Below, one piece after another: positions 45,175 through 56,200 of a DNA stretch of 64,000 bases. Each line of letters starts with the position of its first letter. The first letter of the stretch is position 1. This DNA is from Calothrix sp. NIES-4105 (GTDB lineage Bacteria; Cyanobacteriota; Cyanobacteriia; Cyanobacteriales; Nostocaceae), in the NCBI RefSeq assembly GCF_002368415.1, contig NZ_AP018290.1:10035717-10099716 (forward strand), written 5' to 3'. Made by a program: the position numbers and the translations under genes. The notes under the pieces are model-generated. The model made no database searches. It had not been told where the DNA came from and saw nothing but the letters and a program-made list of their open reading frames with translations.

Positions 45175-45846
45175 ATGATCGTGACACAAGATAAAGCCCT
45201 AGCAAATGTTTTCCGTCAGATGGCAACCGGAGCGTTTCCACCTGTTGTGGAAACTTTTGAACGCAATAAAACCATATTTTTTCCCGGTGACCCTGCTGAA
45301 CGAGTTTATTTTCTTCTTAAAGGTGCTGTGAAGCTCTCCAGGGTCTACGAAGCAGGAGAAGAAATAACAGTTGCGCTGCTGAGGGAAAATAGCGTTTTTG
45401 GTGTTTTGTCGTTATTAACAGGAAACAAATCGGACAGATTCTACCATGCGGTTGCGTTTACCCCTGTGGAATTGCTGTCGGCACCCATAGAGCAAGTTGA
45501 ACAAGCTTTAAAGGAAAATCCGGAATTATCGATGTTGATGCTGCGTGGACTTTCCTCGCGGATATTGCAAACAGAGATGATGATTGAAACACTCGCACAC
45601 CGAGACATGGGTTCGAGGTTAGTGAGCTTTCTACTCATTCTTTGTCGGGATTTTGGAGTTCCTTGTGCCGATGGAATCACAATTGATTTGAAGTTATCGC
45701 ATCAAGCTATCGCTGAAGCTATTGGCTCAACTCGTGTAACCGTTACTCGGTTATTAGGCGATTTACGCGAGAAAAAAATGATTTCAATCCACAAGAAGAA
45801 AATTACTGTCCACAAACCTGTAACTTTAAGTCGTCAGTTCACTTAA
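45175..45846 (+). CDS. ntcA: global nitrogen regulator NtcA
   Basis: 223 residues from the ATG at 45175 ([20 protein letters not shown]), following GGGAAGGGAG. The CRP-type cyclic-nucleotide fold is followed by the helix-turn-helix [19 protein letters not shown] near residue 175. It is nearly identical in pattern to Nostoc NtcA, which senses 2-oxoglutarate, binds GTA-N8-TAC and starts heterocyst development under nitrogen lack. A matching box lies upstream. Presence with a PatS-like gene 8 kb away supports a heterocyst former. Confidence 0.98.
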
Positions 45847-46255
45847 ACGTATTTGGAGGAATATTTCGGTGACATAGAATTTATGTAGCCTATTGCTCTG
45901 TAAGTAGAAGTATTGAGTGTGTAATACTATACTGTTAGCTTTAGTGCTACTAGCACCTAAAGCAAAAAATGCAGAGCGCCGTATCCAATTATCCAGGCAC
46001 ACAAAGGCATTCTTATGTCATTTTTTACGATGGCTTTCCTTGGCGCCTGGATATTTCTAGCGGCAGGAGCGTAAACCGCTGCTAGCTCAAAGTAAAAATT
46101 TACTAGAATTAAATCAGCTTACAAATCGTTTAGAGAAGAGTGAGTTGATAACTATTACAGATTATATTTGGTTGGATTTAAAAATCTTGAAGTTTATATT
46201 TAACGGGACTGTTCGTGGTATTTCCAATTGACTTAGAGGTTACATTAGCCATTAT
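45847..46255. other. 400-bp spacer between ntcA and the DUF3084 gene
   Basis: It contains a possible tiny hydrophobic ORF (46015-46074) and otherwise nothing I can assign. Confidence 0.4.
46015..46074 (+). CDS. possible 19-residue hydrophobic peptide
   Basis: An ATG, seven bases after AAAGG, opens MSFFTMAFLGAWIFLAAGA, a single membrane-helix-like peptide resembling in style the tiny subunits of photosynthetic complexes. No family match is recognised, and coding is unproven. Confidence 0.2.
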   Translation: MSFFTMAFLGAWIFLAAGA

Positions 46256-47746
46256 ATGACCACTGCGTACATCCTGATTACAGCAATTTTGATTTTGGGA
46301 GGCGTTATTGCTACCGTTGGTGACCGAATTGGTACACGGGTCGGTAAAAAACGACTCTCGCTATTTAACCTACGACCGAAAAATACAGCAGTAGTAGTAA
46401 CAATATTAACGGGAATTGGGATTTCTGCTTCAACGTTAGGAATATTATTTCTTGCTGATGATGGATTGCGAAAAGGAGTGTTTGAATTAGAGAATATCCA
46501 GAAGGACTTACGGCGTAAGCGCGAACAGCTAAAAGGCGCCGAAACTCAAATTAGTCAAGTCACAAACGAACTAGGTCAAGCAAAGCAGCAGCAAGCAGAA
46601 GCGCAAAAGCGTCTCGAAGATACAAATAAAAACCTGCAACAAGCAAATCAAAAGCAACAAGTTACTCAAACCCAACTCAACAAAACGCTAACACTCCAAG
46701 CACAAACTCAATCTCAGCTTCGAGGAACACAAACTCGTTTGACTCAGGTAGTAGCACAGTACCGACAAGCAATATCACAATTACAAAGCGTCTATGACGA
46801 ACGCAAAAAGCTTCAGCAAGAAATTTCCCTACAAAAGGCAGAAAGCCAAAAGCTAGTAAATGAAGCTAATGCAGCAATAGAGGAAGCTAAAAACGCTATT
46901 AGTAGACGTGACCGTGAACTTGCCAAGCGTAAAAACGCAATTGAGTTACGTGACCGTAAAATTAACAACCTTGATACGGTAATTCAAAAGCGCAACACTG
47001 AAATTACCGCGCGCGAGAAAATTATTGTCCAACGTGAATCACGTCTTAAAGAACTTGAATCACAGCAAAGCGACTTAGAGCAAGAAGTAGCAAGACTTGA
47101 AAAGTACTATCAATCATTCCGCGACTTACGTTTGGGTAAATTAGCTTTAGTTCGCGGTCAAGTTATCGCATCAGCAGTTGTTAGCGTTCAGCAACCAAGT
47201 GCAGCCAAGCAAGCAGTAAGACAACTTTTAGAAGAAGCTAATCGTAACGCACTTGCAGCATTAACAGAACCTGGAACTAATGTACCAGCAGACGGAATTT
47301 TACAAGTCTCAAAAGAACAAGTTCTGCAATTGAGCAAGCAAATTGAAAATGGACGCGAGTATGTAGTACGTGTGTTTTCAGCAGGTAATTACGTGCGAGG
47401 TGAAAAGCGAATTGAATTTTTCACCGATGCCACTTTAAATCAAATTGTATTTCGAGGAGGTGAGCTTTTAGCAACTACAACAGCCGACCCCAACACAATG
47501 ACATCTTACCAAATGCGGCAAAGGCTCGATTTGTTAATTTCCGCTTCGCAATTCCGCGCGCGCAATGCTGGTATATTAAACGATATTCAAATTGATAGTA
47601 CATTTCTTCGCTTTTTAGCACAATTACGACAATACCAGCAGCCAGTAGAAATTCGAGCAATTGCTGCTGAAGATACTTATACAGCAGGGCCGCTTAGAGT
47701 TAAGTTGATTGCAATCCAAAATGGACAAGTTATTTTTAGTACATAG
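46256..47746 (+). CDS. DUF3084 coiled-coil membrane protein
   Basis: The 496-residue protein has two N-terminal helices (AYILITAILILGGVIATVGD and VVVTILTGIGISASTLGILF), a coiled coil of about 200 residues (QLKGAETQISQVTNELGQAK onward), then a globular domain. The GTRVGKKRLSLFNLRPKNTA segment between the helices is the family signature. Its usual neighbour, a RuvX-like gene, follows. The role is unknown, perhaps envelope related. Confidence 0.9.
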   Translation: MTTAYILITAILILGGVIATVGDRIGTRVGKKRLSLFNLRPKNTAVVVTILTGIGISASTLGILFLADDGLRKGVFELENIQKDLRRKREQLKGAETQISQVTNELGQAKQQQAEAQKRLEDTNKNLQQANQKQQVTQTQLNKTLTLQAQTQSQLRGTQTRLTQVVAQYRQAISQLQSVYDERKKLQQEISLQKAESQKLVNEANAAIEEAKNAISRRDRELAKRKNAIELRDRKINNLDTVIQKRNTEITAREKIIVQRESRLKELESQQSDLEQEVARLEKYYQSFRDLRLGKLALVRGQVIASAVVSVQQPSAAKQAVRQLLEEANRNALAALTEPGTNVPADGILQVSKEQVLQLSKQIENGREYVVRVFSAGNYVRGEKRIEFFTDATLNQIVFRGGELLATTTADPNTMTSYQMRQRLDLLISASQFRARNAGILNDIQIDSTFLRFLAQLRQYQQPVEIRAIAAEDTYTAGPLRVKLIAIQNGQVIFST

Positions 47747-47756
47747 TCAGGGCAGG

Positions 47757-47880
47757 TTCACGAGGACATCGTAGGGGCGGGTTCACGAAATATGAGCGCA
47801 CCGTTATAGGATATCTGTAAACCCGCCCTTACAAGATATAGGGCATTTATAAACCCGCCGGTACAGGAGGCACGGAGTTT
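47757..47880. repeat. dispersed GGGCGGGTT repeat, inverted copy of 58700-58945
   Basis: The spacer reads GTTCACGAGGACATCGTAGG, GGCGGGTTCACGAAATATGA, GCGCACCGTTATAGGATATC and on to AGATATAGGGCATTTATAAA. The same text, reverse-complemented, forms the array at 58.7 kb. This copy has one unit of the 32-bp repeat; the other has five. Confidence 0.85.
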
Positions 47881-47882
47881 TA

Positions 47883-48299
47883 ATGACACAGCCAATGATT
47901 CTAGGTTTTGACCCTGGAAAAGATAAATGTGGTGTAGCGGTGATGGGAGTAGACCGCCAGTTATACTACCATGAAGTTGTTCCGGCGCCGGATGCAATTA
48001 CACAAATCTCGCTTCTTAGGCAGAAATTCCCCATAACACTACTAGTAATGGGGGATCAAACGACTGCCAAACAATGGAAAAAAAAGTTAAATGACGAGTT
48101 AACAGAAACAATAAACATTATTTTGGTAGATGAACGCTACACAACCCTAGAAGCACGTGACCGCTACTGGCAAATGTATCCACCCAAAGGATTAAATAAA
48201 CTTTTACCCCAAGGTATGCGTCAACCCCCCAGACCAATTGACGATATCGTAGCGATTTTGCTTATCGAACGATATTTAATGCGATTAACTCTTAAATAG
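47883..48299 (+). CDS. RuvC-fold resolvase-like protein (YqgF/RuvX relative)
   Basis: 138 residues with a RuvC-like start ILGFDPGKDKCGVAVM and acidic positions VMGDQTT and LVDERYTT, the YqgF/RuvX layout. It is shorter and more divergent than the standard pre-16S rRNA nuclease and pairs with DUF3084 in cyanobacteria. A nuclease role is inferred from the fold. Confidence 0.75.
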   Translation: MTQPMILGFDPGKDKCGVAVMGVDRQLYYHEVVPAPDAITQISLLRQKFPITLLVMGDQTTAKQWKKKLNDELTETINIILVDERYTTLEARDRYWQMYPPKGLNKLLPQGMRQPPRPIDDIVAILLIERYLMRLTLK

Positions 48300-48425
48300 T
48301 GCTGAGTAAAAAGTGCGCTCGTAGAAAGTGCTGAGTGCAGAGTATTTTAACAGCTTTTTATAACTTACTTCTAACTATCATTTGCTCTTATCCTTAACAC
48401 TCAGCACTCAGCACTCAACACTCAC
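48298..48425. repeat. STRR heptamer repeats
   Basis: GTGCTGAGT units at the left and CACTCAGCACTCAG units at the right enclose 70 bases and can pair as a hairpin between two convergent genes. Confidence 0.8.
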
Positions 48426-48428
48426 CTC

Positions 48429-48692
48429 TTATAACTCCGCGCGAATTGTAAACGCATAATCACCTCCTGGTTCGAGTTGGTAATCCTTCTGCTCTAAAAA
48501 GCGACCAAGCGGTTCCTTTATTAATGCTCGACCTTGAGAGGGTCTAACGGTCAGTTCCCCTTGGCGGAAATGCCATTGGAACTGCCACTCAAAATCACCC
48601 GCGATCACGTAGCCTTCAAGTAAGCCTTGCTGCCAAGATTGGCGTATAACCCTAACATGGGCGGTAGTTTCAGGTAGAGGTTTGGCACTCAC
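48429..48692 (-). CDS. DUF3146 protein
   Basis: The 87-residue protein matches DUF3146: AHVRVIRQSWQQGLLEGYV, FEWQFQWHFRQGELTVRPS, ending YAFTIRAEL. It is cyanobacteria-specific, soluble and of unknown function. The DUF3084, RuvX-like, DUF3146 order appears conserved in relatives, as far as I recall. Confidence 0.85.
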   Translation of the reverse strand: MSAKPLPETTAHVRVIRQSWQQGLLEGYVIAGDFEWQFQWHFRQGELTVRPSQGRALIKEPLGRFLEQKDYQLEPGGDYAFTIRAEL

Positions 48693-48987
48693 AATGCTAA
48701 TTAAATTCTTTTACTTTGTTACGTAATGATGACCGTACATAGCTGTACATTTAACTAACTTACATCAAATATTTTGATTTGACTTATATACTACCTAAGT
48801 CATTTGTAATAAATTTATAAATTCAATATATACCAAGGTAGCAGTCGCACATAAGACTATTGATATAGCTTAAACCAAAATGCACGATTGCTAGTTGCGT
48901 ATTTTTGCGGTTGTAGAAAAATATATAACAAAGCCATTTTGGAAGTAGAGAACCTCTGCTTATAATCTCAGCCATGTAAATTGTGCT

Positions 48988-50535
48988 ATGACACAGGCGA
49001 ACATAAACGAACAAGCAAAAAAAGGCGACTCAAAGGCAATAACCTCACTGTTGAATCGTTCTTTACAAACTTATGGCATTATTGCAGAAGCGGTTCTTCA
49101 AGATAATTGCTTACAAGTTTGGCTGAAATCAAATCAAGTACCTGACCAAACAACTTCGGTTGCATTTATCCGCTTCGTAATGACAAAGTTAGGCGCCAGC
49201 GTGATTAAAACAGTTAAAGTTTACGCATGGCAAGGTAGTGAGGATTTACCTTGCTGGGATGCTGAATTTAGTTTAGATAACTTAGATAATCAACAAGAAG
49301 AACTTAAACAGCTTGCTAGTTCTGGAAATGTTGAAGCGATAGCAAAAATTTTAAACACTGCTTTTAACAAACAAAATATTAAACCTGCAAAAATTAGTAT
49401 AAAAGATAACTGTTTACAAATATTATTAGAATCACCTCAAACTCCAAATCAATCGCTTTCAACAGCAATTCTTCGTAAAGAATTAGTGCGATTAAAAATT
49501 CAATCAATTAAGACAGTTAAAGTTTACGGCAGAGAATTACAGCAAGAAATACCTACTTGGTTTCAAGAATTTAGTGTTGGTGTAGGTAAGCTGACACCAA
49601 TAATACCAACAAAAACGGCGCCGCAAAACCCAGAATTTTTAGCAACGTTACGAACGTTCAAGTTTGACTCTGTAGTACCATTCAAAGATGCTCTTAGCGG
49701 TCAGTTATATAGTAGTAATATAGTTAGACTACTTTTATTTTTTGGTTTATTTCCTTTAGCTATTAGTTTAATTGCAAGAAGCTCTGGCCTTGGCGCCATT
49801 GCTTTTATTTTAGGTATTTATTATTCATCGATTTGGGGAGTAGTGCTGTATGATTTGCTCAAGCCACCAGCATTTTCCTGGGGTAGTACGCTGAAATGTA
49901 GCTTCTTTACAGCATTTATCGGTATTCCAATACTATTATTTTTTCAAAAAGTACCACCATTTACACTTCTTTACAAAGCAATTGACCAAGAAGCGCTCAT
50001 CGGGCAATTAATTGGTTTTGTTCTGGGAGTCGGTGTTCTGGAAGAAGCTTGTAAAGCTTTACCTGTTTACTTATTTTTACTACGTCCTGGGAAATTACAA
50101 GACCCATTTACTTCCGCATTTTATGGGGCAATGTCAGGTTTAGGATTTGCTGTTGCGGAAGGTGTGCAGTACTCCTACAGGTATGCACTTAGTCTTGCAA
50201 CTGGGCAAAGCGATTTTGGTTTTTATGTATTGATAAATACCATTAGATTCGTATCTTTACCTTTGTATCACGCTATCTGGGCTGGTATATTTGGATATTT
50301 TATTGGTTTAGCAGCAATTAACCCATCCCGAAAAGGTTCAATTCTATTTATCGGTTTAACTATTTCTGCTGTGTTACATGGAAGTTACAATACTTTTTCG
50401 AGTGGTTTATTAGGTTTTGGTATTCTTGGTTTCTCCATTTTACTATTTGTTACATACTTAAATCGCAGTCAACAAATAGTATCAGAAATGGAGAAAGCAG
50501 AACTTTTAGTAAGGGCGGGTTCAGTTAAATTTTAA
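48988..50535 (+). CDS. PrsW-family intramembrane metalloprotease with duplicated N-terminal domain
   Basis: The 515-residue protein has two parts. Residues about 1-100 and 105-195 are tandem copies of one domain (compare DNCLQVWLKSNQVPDQTTSV with DNCLQILLESPQTPNQSLST). From about 230 on there are 7-8 membrane helices with the PrsW motifs: EEACKALPVY, GLGFAVAEGVQYSYR, YHAIWAGIFGYFIG and VLHGSYNTF, giving the Glu/His metal ligands. PrsW cuts anti-sigma factors in Bacillus. The duplicated domain may sense or bind a signal. Confidence 0.88.
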   Translation: MTQANINEQAKKGDSKAITSLLNRSLQTYGIIAEAVLQDNCLQVWLKSNQVPDQTTSVAFIRFVMTKLGASVIKTVKVYAWQGSEDLPCWDAEFSLDNLDNQQEELKQLASSGNVEAIAKILNTAFNKQNIKPAKISIKDNCLQILLESPQTPNQSLSTAILRKELVRLKIQSIKTVKVYGRELQQEIPTWFQEFSVGVGKLTPIIPTKTAPQNPEFLATLRTFKFDSVVPFKDALSGQLYSSNIVRLLLFFGLFPLAISLIARSSGLGAIAFILGIYYSSIWGVVLYDLLKPPAFSWGSTLKCSFFTAFIGIPILLFFQKVPPFTLLYKAIDQEALIGQLIGFVLGVGVLEEACKALPVYLFLLRPGKLQDPFTSAFYGAMSGLGFAVAEGVQYSYRYALSLATGQSDFGFYVLINTIRFVSLPLYHAIWAGIFGYFIGLAAINPSRKGSILFIGLTISAVLHGSYNTFSSGLLGFGILGFSILLFVTYLNRSQQIVSEMEKAELLVRAGSVKF

Positions 50536-50594
50536 ATTCAGTTGTAGGATATTTGTTAACCCGCCCATACGTTACTTGGTAGCAGCTTCTAGAC

Positions 50595-52745
50595 TTACTT
50601 AGTTGCAGCTTCGCGCGCTGCTGCTGCTTGGTCAGGATGAATACCCAAGCGAGTGAGGTTGATTCTACCTTTATTATCAATCTCACGCACTTTAATAATC
50701 ACTTCATCACCAACAGCTACCTCATCCTCTACTTTGCCAACGCGATAGTCAGCAAGCTGGGAGATGTGAATCATCCCTTCTTTACCGGGCAAAAATTCTA
50801 CAAATGCACCAATTGGTATAATTCGAGTCACGCGACCTACGTAAACATCACCTTCGTTGAGTTTACGTGTCATGCCTTGAACAATATTGCGTGCTTTCTT
50901 AGCTTTATTTTCGTCGATAGCGGAAATTGTAACGGTTCCATCATCTTCGATATCGATTTTGGCGCCAGTTTCTTCAGTAATGCCTTTAATCGTTTTACCA
51001 CCAGGTCCAATCACCAGACCAATCATATCTGGGTCAATCTTGATAGTAAGTAGACGTGGAGCATACGGCGACATTTCCGGACGTGGCTTATCAATTGCAG
51101 CCAGCATTTTCTCAAGAATATGTAACCGCGCGTCTTTGGCTTGGTTGACAGCTTTGGCAATAACTTGGATCGGCAAACCGGTAATTTTCATGTCCATTTG
51201 CAGGGCAGTAATTCCCGTGTCGGTACCAGCTACCTTAAAGTCCATGTCACCCAAAAAGTCTTCGATACCTTGGATGTCAGTGAGTACACGCACCTCCGAA
51301 CCTTCTTTAATTAAACCCATCGCGGCGCCGCTTACAGGTTTGGTAATTGGTACACCTGCATCCATTAACGCGAGTGTAGAACCACATACCGAACCCATTG
51401 ATGTAGAACCGTTGGAAGATAAAACCTCAGAAACTACACGAATTACATAAGGAAACTCGTTTTTAGGTGGCAGTACGGGTAATATTGCCCGCTCCGCTAA
51501 AGCACCGTGACCAATTTCTCTGCGACCTGGCGCCCGCATGGGTTTGGTTTCGCCAACAGAGAAAGGAGGGAAGTTATAATGGTGCATGTAGCGTTTTTCT
51601 TGGTCTACCTGCAAATCATCGTTCAAATTTTGAGCGTCACCAGGAGTGCCAAGAGTACATGCAGATAAAACTTGTGTTAGTCCACGGTTAAATAAGCCAG
51701 TTCCATGAACGCGCTTTGGAATAATGCTCGTTTGACACGATACTGGACGTACTTCGTCGAGTTTACGACCATCGACACGGATGTTATCTTCAACAATCTG
51801 GCGCCGCATAAAGTATTTAGTAATTTCTTTAAAAGTATTACTAAGCGCTTTATTATCGGCTACAGCTGCCAAACGTATTGGGTCTTCAAGAGACATTTCA
51901 TCTAAAGCTTTCTTAACACTGTCCTTGACTTCATCCAAAGCTGCATCGCGCTCGGTTTTTGTAAACTCAAACTGCGCCAAAATTCTCTTGATATCGTCTG
52001 TAGTACGCTCGCGAATAAAATTTGCCAACGTTTCGTCTACTTCAGGAGGTTCTTCTTGGATAATTTCTATCCCTAATTCAGCTACTAAATCGCGCTGTGC
52101 CTGAATTAAATCTTGCACCGCTTCGTACCCAAATTCAATTGCCTCGATAATATCGCGCTCGGGCAGTTGGTTGGCGCCTGCTTCGACCATGATTACACCG
52201 TCAGGAGAACCTGCTACTACTAAATCAAGATCGCCTGCTTCAATTTCTGCATAAGTCGGATTGATAATAAAATCATCACCCACTAGACCGACGCGCACGG
52301 CTGCCATTGGACCATTAAATGGAATTTGTGCTAGTAGGGTAGCAATCGAAGCACCTGTAACTGCTAATACATCGGGAGGTACTAATTCATCCATCGAGAG
52401 CGTCAATGCTACCACTTGCAGGTCATCGCGCAACCAAGACGGAAAAAGCGGACGTAATGGACGGTCAATTAAACGACTCGTCAGAATTGCTCTTTCTGGT
52501 GGTCGTCCTTCGCGTCTTAACATCCCACCGGGAATCCTGCCTGCTGCATACAGTCTTTCTTCGTAATCTACAGTCAACGGTAGAAAATCGATGCCTTCTC
52601 TGGCTTCCGAGCGCGTCACTGTTACTAAAACTGCCGTATCCCCAGATTGTAGCAAAACAGACCCACCAGCCTGGGGAGCAAGCAAGCCGACCTTCAGTCG
52701 AATATCCCGTCCATCAAAGGATATTGACTTCTCAAATTCTCCCAT
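50595..52745 (-). CDS. pnp: polyribonucleotide nucleotidyltransferase (PNPase)
   Basis: The 716-residue protein has two RNase PH domains (first with [20 protein letters not shown]; second with [19 protein letters not shown]), a KH domain ([20 protein letters not shown]) and an S1 domain ([20 protein letters not shown]). It degrades RNA from the 3' end with phosphate and adds heteropolymer tails in cyanobacteria. All parts are present; there is no autoregulatory upstream rpsO. Open frames on the other strand in this region are shadows. Confidence 0.98.
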   Translation of the reverse strand: MGEFEKSISFDGRDIRLKVGLLAPQAGGSVLLQSGDTAVLVTVTRSEAREGIDFLPLTVDYEERLYAAGRIPGGMLRREGRPPERAILTSRLIDRPLRPLFPSWLRDDLQVVALTLSMDELVPPDVLAVTGASIATLLAQIPFNGPMAAVRVGLVGDDFIINPTYAEIEAGDLDLVVAGSPDGVIMVEAGANQLPERDIIEAIEFGYEAVQDLIQAQRDLVAELGIEIIQEEPPEVDETLANFIRERTTDDIKRILAQFEFTKTERDAALDEVKDSVKKALDEMSLEDPIRLAAVADNKALSNTFKEITKYFMRRQIVEDNIRVDGRKLDEVRPVSCQTSIIPKRVHGTGLFNRGLTQVLSACTLGTPGDAQNLNDDLQVDQEKRYMHHYNFPPFSVGETKPMRAPGRREIGHGALAERAILPVLPPKNEFPYVIRVVSEVLSSNGSTSMGSVCGSTLALMDAGVPITKPVSGAAMGLIKEGSEVRVLTDIQGIEDFLGDMDFKVAGTDTGITALQMDMKITGLPIQVIAKAVNQAKDARLHILEKMLAAIDKPRPEMSPYAPRLLTIKIDPDMIGLVIGPGGKTIKGITEETGAKIDIEDDGTVTISAIDENKAKKARNIVQGMTRKLNEGDVYVGRVTRIIPIGAFVEFLPGKEGMIHISQLADYRVGKVEDEVAVGDEVIIKVREIDNKGRINLTRLGIHPDQAAAAREAATK

Positions 52746-53288
52746 TCAGTTTTTTTTCCTTCTACGTCTTTTCTCTAGTAAGGCAATCCTAACATTTCTG
52801 TACTATGGCTGGTAGCTATTATGATTAAGACTTTTGAGTAAATATCTATAAATTTCTCCCTCAAGCGTCTAATTTTCAATTTGAAAGCGCATTGTAGCCA
52901 ATGCAACCCAGAACTCCATATCTAGAATTATTTTACATTTTATTCGTTTTTGGGCGCCGACTTAACATTCTTTTTGCCGCGCATCATACAATTCAAGCAG
53001 TAGAACATCTGACCTTGTACTGATGAATGACAATCAAGTAATCGTTATAGTACATTTTTTGCTTTACTGTTTAAAATAGTTGTTTTAAGCCTTGAAATCA
53101 GTAAAATGATAAAAATCTTAATAAATATTTAAAATATCAAAAGTAAAATATATCAACTTAGTAATGAGGCATGAGATTAAGATTATATTGTAAATAAACT
53201 AAAAAAATCAAGATTTAAAAGACAAGGTATAATTATAAATCAACCGATATCAACAGTATAATATTTAGTAACTATTAGTGCTTGGCAG
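52746..53288. other. 540-bp AT-rich region between divergent pnp and SNF2 helicase genes
   Basis: No gene, tRNA or strong hairpin is visible. It should hold the two divergent promoters. One GGCGCC lies at 52952. Confidence 0.5.
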
Positions 53289-56200
53289 ATGGCAATTTTA
53301 CACGGAACTTGGTTAATTAAAAGTCAAAATAGTTGTTTATTTATTTGGGGGGAAACTTGGCGACCCCAAGAATCAATCTCTACCCAAGCTGGACTTGATG
53401 TGGCGCCAAATCCATTTTTTATGCCACCTGTTGAGTTATTGAAGTGGGTACAAACTGTAGGAGTCAACCTGCCAAAATCTTTATACCCAGTTAGTGTTGA
53501 GTCGGCTAAAAATTCAGGGCGCCAACGAAGTAGAGACGCGATTAATCGCGTCTCTACGGTGACAGCAGAAATAAGTCTACCGAGTACCGAGCTTTTCATC
53601 GCCTTGCCAACTGACATCACACCAGGTGAAAACGAAGGCACATTTACAATATCGGCACTGCACTCAGGTACTATATCTGATACTCTTGATACGGATACAG
53701 TACAACTACAACCTTGGCGAATTGAAGGATTTTGTTTAGAACCCGCAGATGCAATTAAATTTCTAGCATCCTTACCTTTACATATTGAAACAGGCGCCTC
53801 TCTAAATAGTTATTATCTGGGGGGAGATTTACGCTTTTGGTCACAAATCGCGCGGTGGAGTTTAGATTTAATATCGCGGTGCAAATTTTTACCTAGTTTA
53901 GAAAAATCAGATGTAGAAAAAACTAACGGGTTTATCTCTAAGTGGCAAGCGGTGTTAGATAGTGCAATTGATACTTCGCGACTAGAGAAATTTTCAAAAG
54001 CTATGCCCCTGACTTGTCGAACATACCAAGATAGTGCTGAGTTGAAAGTGCTGAGTGCTGAGTTAAGAGAACACTCAGCACTCAGCACTCAGCACTCAGC
54101 ACTTAGCAGCACTCAGCACTCAGCACTTAGCAGCACTCAGCACTCATCAATCTCTTTCCCTATTGAACCGCAAAAATTATTACTCGATTTCCTAAATACA
54201 GTTATTGATATTCAGGTGCGAGGGATGATAAATCCTTTAGGTGCAGCAGAAGCTCGTTTGGTAGCAGGTTTACCTTTGGCAGTGCGGCAGTGGTTACAAG
54301 GATTAACACCTTTTGCCTCCTCAAATCAAAATAATGCTACTGCTTCAGAAATGGAACGTGTACAAGCAGCACTTAAAGCTTGGAAAATGCCGCTGGAGTA
54401 TCAATTAGCTGGCAAAACGCTATTTCGGACATGTTTTGAACTACGTTCTCCTGAACCAGGGCAAACAGAGTGGAGTTTGGCATATTTTCTGCAAGCAACA
54501 GATGACGCTGAGTTTTTAATTGACGCAGCAACGATTTGGCAAAACCCTGTTGAAAGCTTTACATATCAAAATCGTAATATTGAACAACCACAAGAAACAT
54601 TTTTACGCGGTTTAGGATTAGCTTCGCGATTATACCCTCATCTTGCTGAAAATCTTGATAGTGAGGCGCCAACGTCTTGCTCTCTCAACCCGATGCAAGC
54701 TTACGAGTTTATCAAAGGTGTGGCTTGGCGTTTTGAAGATAGCGGTTTAGGAGTAATTTTACCACCGAGTTTGGCAAACCGCGAAGGCTGGGCAAACCGT
54801 TTAGGATTAAAAATAACTGCCCAAACACTTCAAAAGCAAGGGCGCCTCAATTTACAATCGTTATTAAATTTTGAATGGCAGTTAGCAATTGGTGGGCAGA
54901 CTATTTCCAAAGCTGAATTCGATAAATTAGTGGCATCAAATAGTCCGTTAGTAGAAATTAACGGTGAGTGGGTAGAGTTGCGTCCGAATGATATAAAAAC
55001 AGCGCAAAACTTTTTTGCTTCCAGAAAAGAGCAAATGTCCTTATCACTCGAAGATGCACTGCGTTTAAGTAGCGGTGATACTCAGACGATAGAAAAATTA
55101 CCAGTAGTCAGCTTTGAAGCTTCAGGCGCCTTACAAGAATTAGTAACAGCCTTGACTAACAACAAAGCCATAGCCACATTACCTACACCCAAAGACTTTA
55201 AGGGTGAATTACGTCCATATCAAGAACGCGGTGTTGCTTGGCTTGCTTTTCTCGAACGTTGGGGTTTAGGCGCCTGTCTTGCAGACGATATGGGATTAGG
55301 GAAGTGTGTCAAAAACGATACTTTTATGTACGTAAATGGGAAAATTACCACAGCAGAGGAAATTTGGAAAAACTATGCTGGGGAAACTGCATTTGATGGT
55401 GAAGGTTTTTGGGCAAATCCAACAGATAATTTACTTGTAAACTCTATCGATGACACTAGTAAAATTGTACAGGCACCTATTAAGCGTTTGTATCGGCAAG
55501 AAATACAAGAAAAGTTACGAAAAGTAACTTTGCAAGATGGTAGCAGTATAACTATCACTCGTCAGCATAAACTTTTAACTAATAAAGGTTGGACGAACCA
55601 ATTACAAGTAGGAGATTACGTTTGTGTACCAGCTAAATTACTCTGGAAAGGAGAACCACAAGACCCTGATTTAGTCAAATTTATTGCTTGGCAAATTTCC
55701 GAAGGACATGAGAACAAAAAAGAGGCAAATTTATCAATAACGCAAAAAGATGCAACAATTTTAGAAGATTTGCGGCTTTTACTCTTTAGACTGAGCCAAA
55801 AGTTTAGTATTAAGATAAATCAGCCCTCAATTTTAATTAACAAAAAAACTGGAGTTTCATGTTTATCATTAAATAGTCGTTCATATCAACGCTTTTTAGA
55901 AAGCCAGGGCTATCAATGGGGTAATCTATCACCACACAAAATGATTCCGTCTTTCATTATGCAAGCGGACTTGAACAGTGCGCGCATTTTCTTACGCAAT
56001 TATTTTGACGCTGAAGGTTCTGTTATCTATAGTATGCGAAGCATTGAAATAGCTTCTGCATCACAGATGATTATTCAACAGCTTTCTACTTTACTACGAC
56101 GCTTTGGAATTTGGATGCGAATATCGCCAAAGCAAAAATGTGCTACAAATGGTTCTGGTATTTATCGTACCTACTACATTGGTACTATTGGTGGTAATAG

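Noticed and set aside
50628-52792. Several long plus-strand ORFs opposite pnp
   Set aside because: Shadow frames of a highly conserved gene; none has motifs or ribosome sites.
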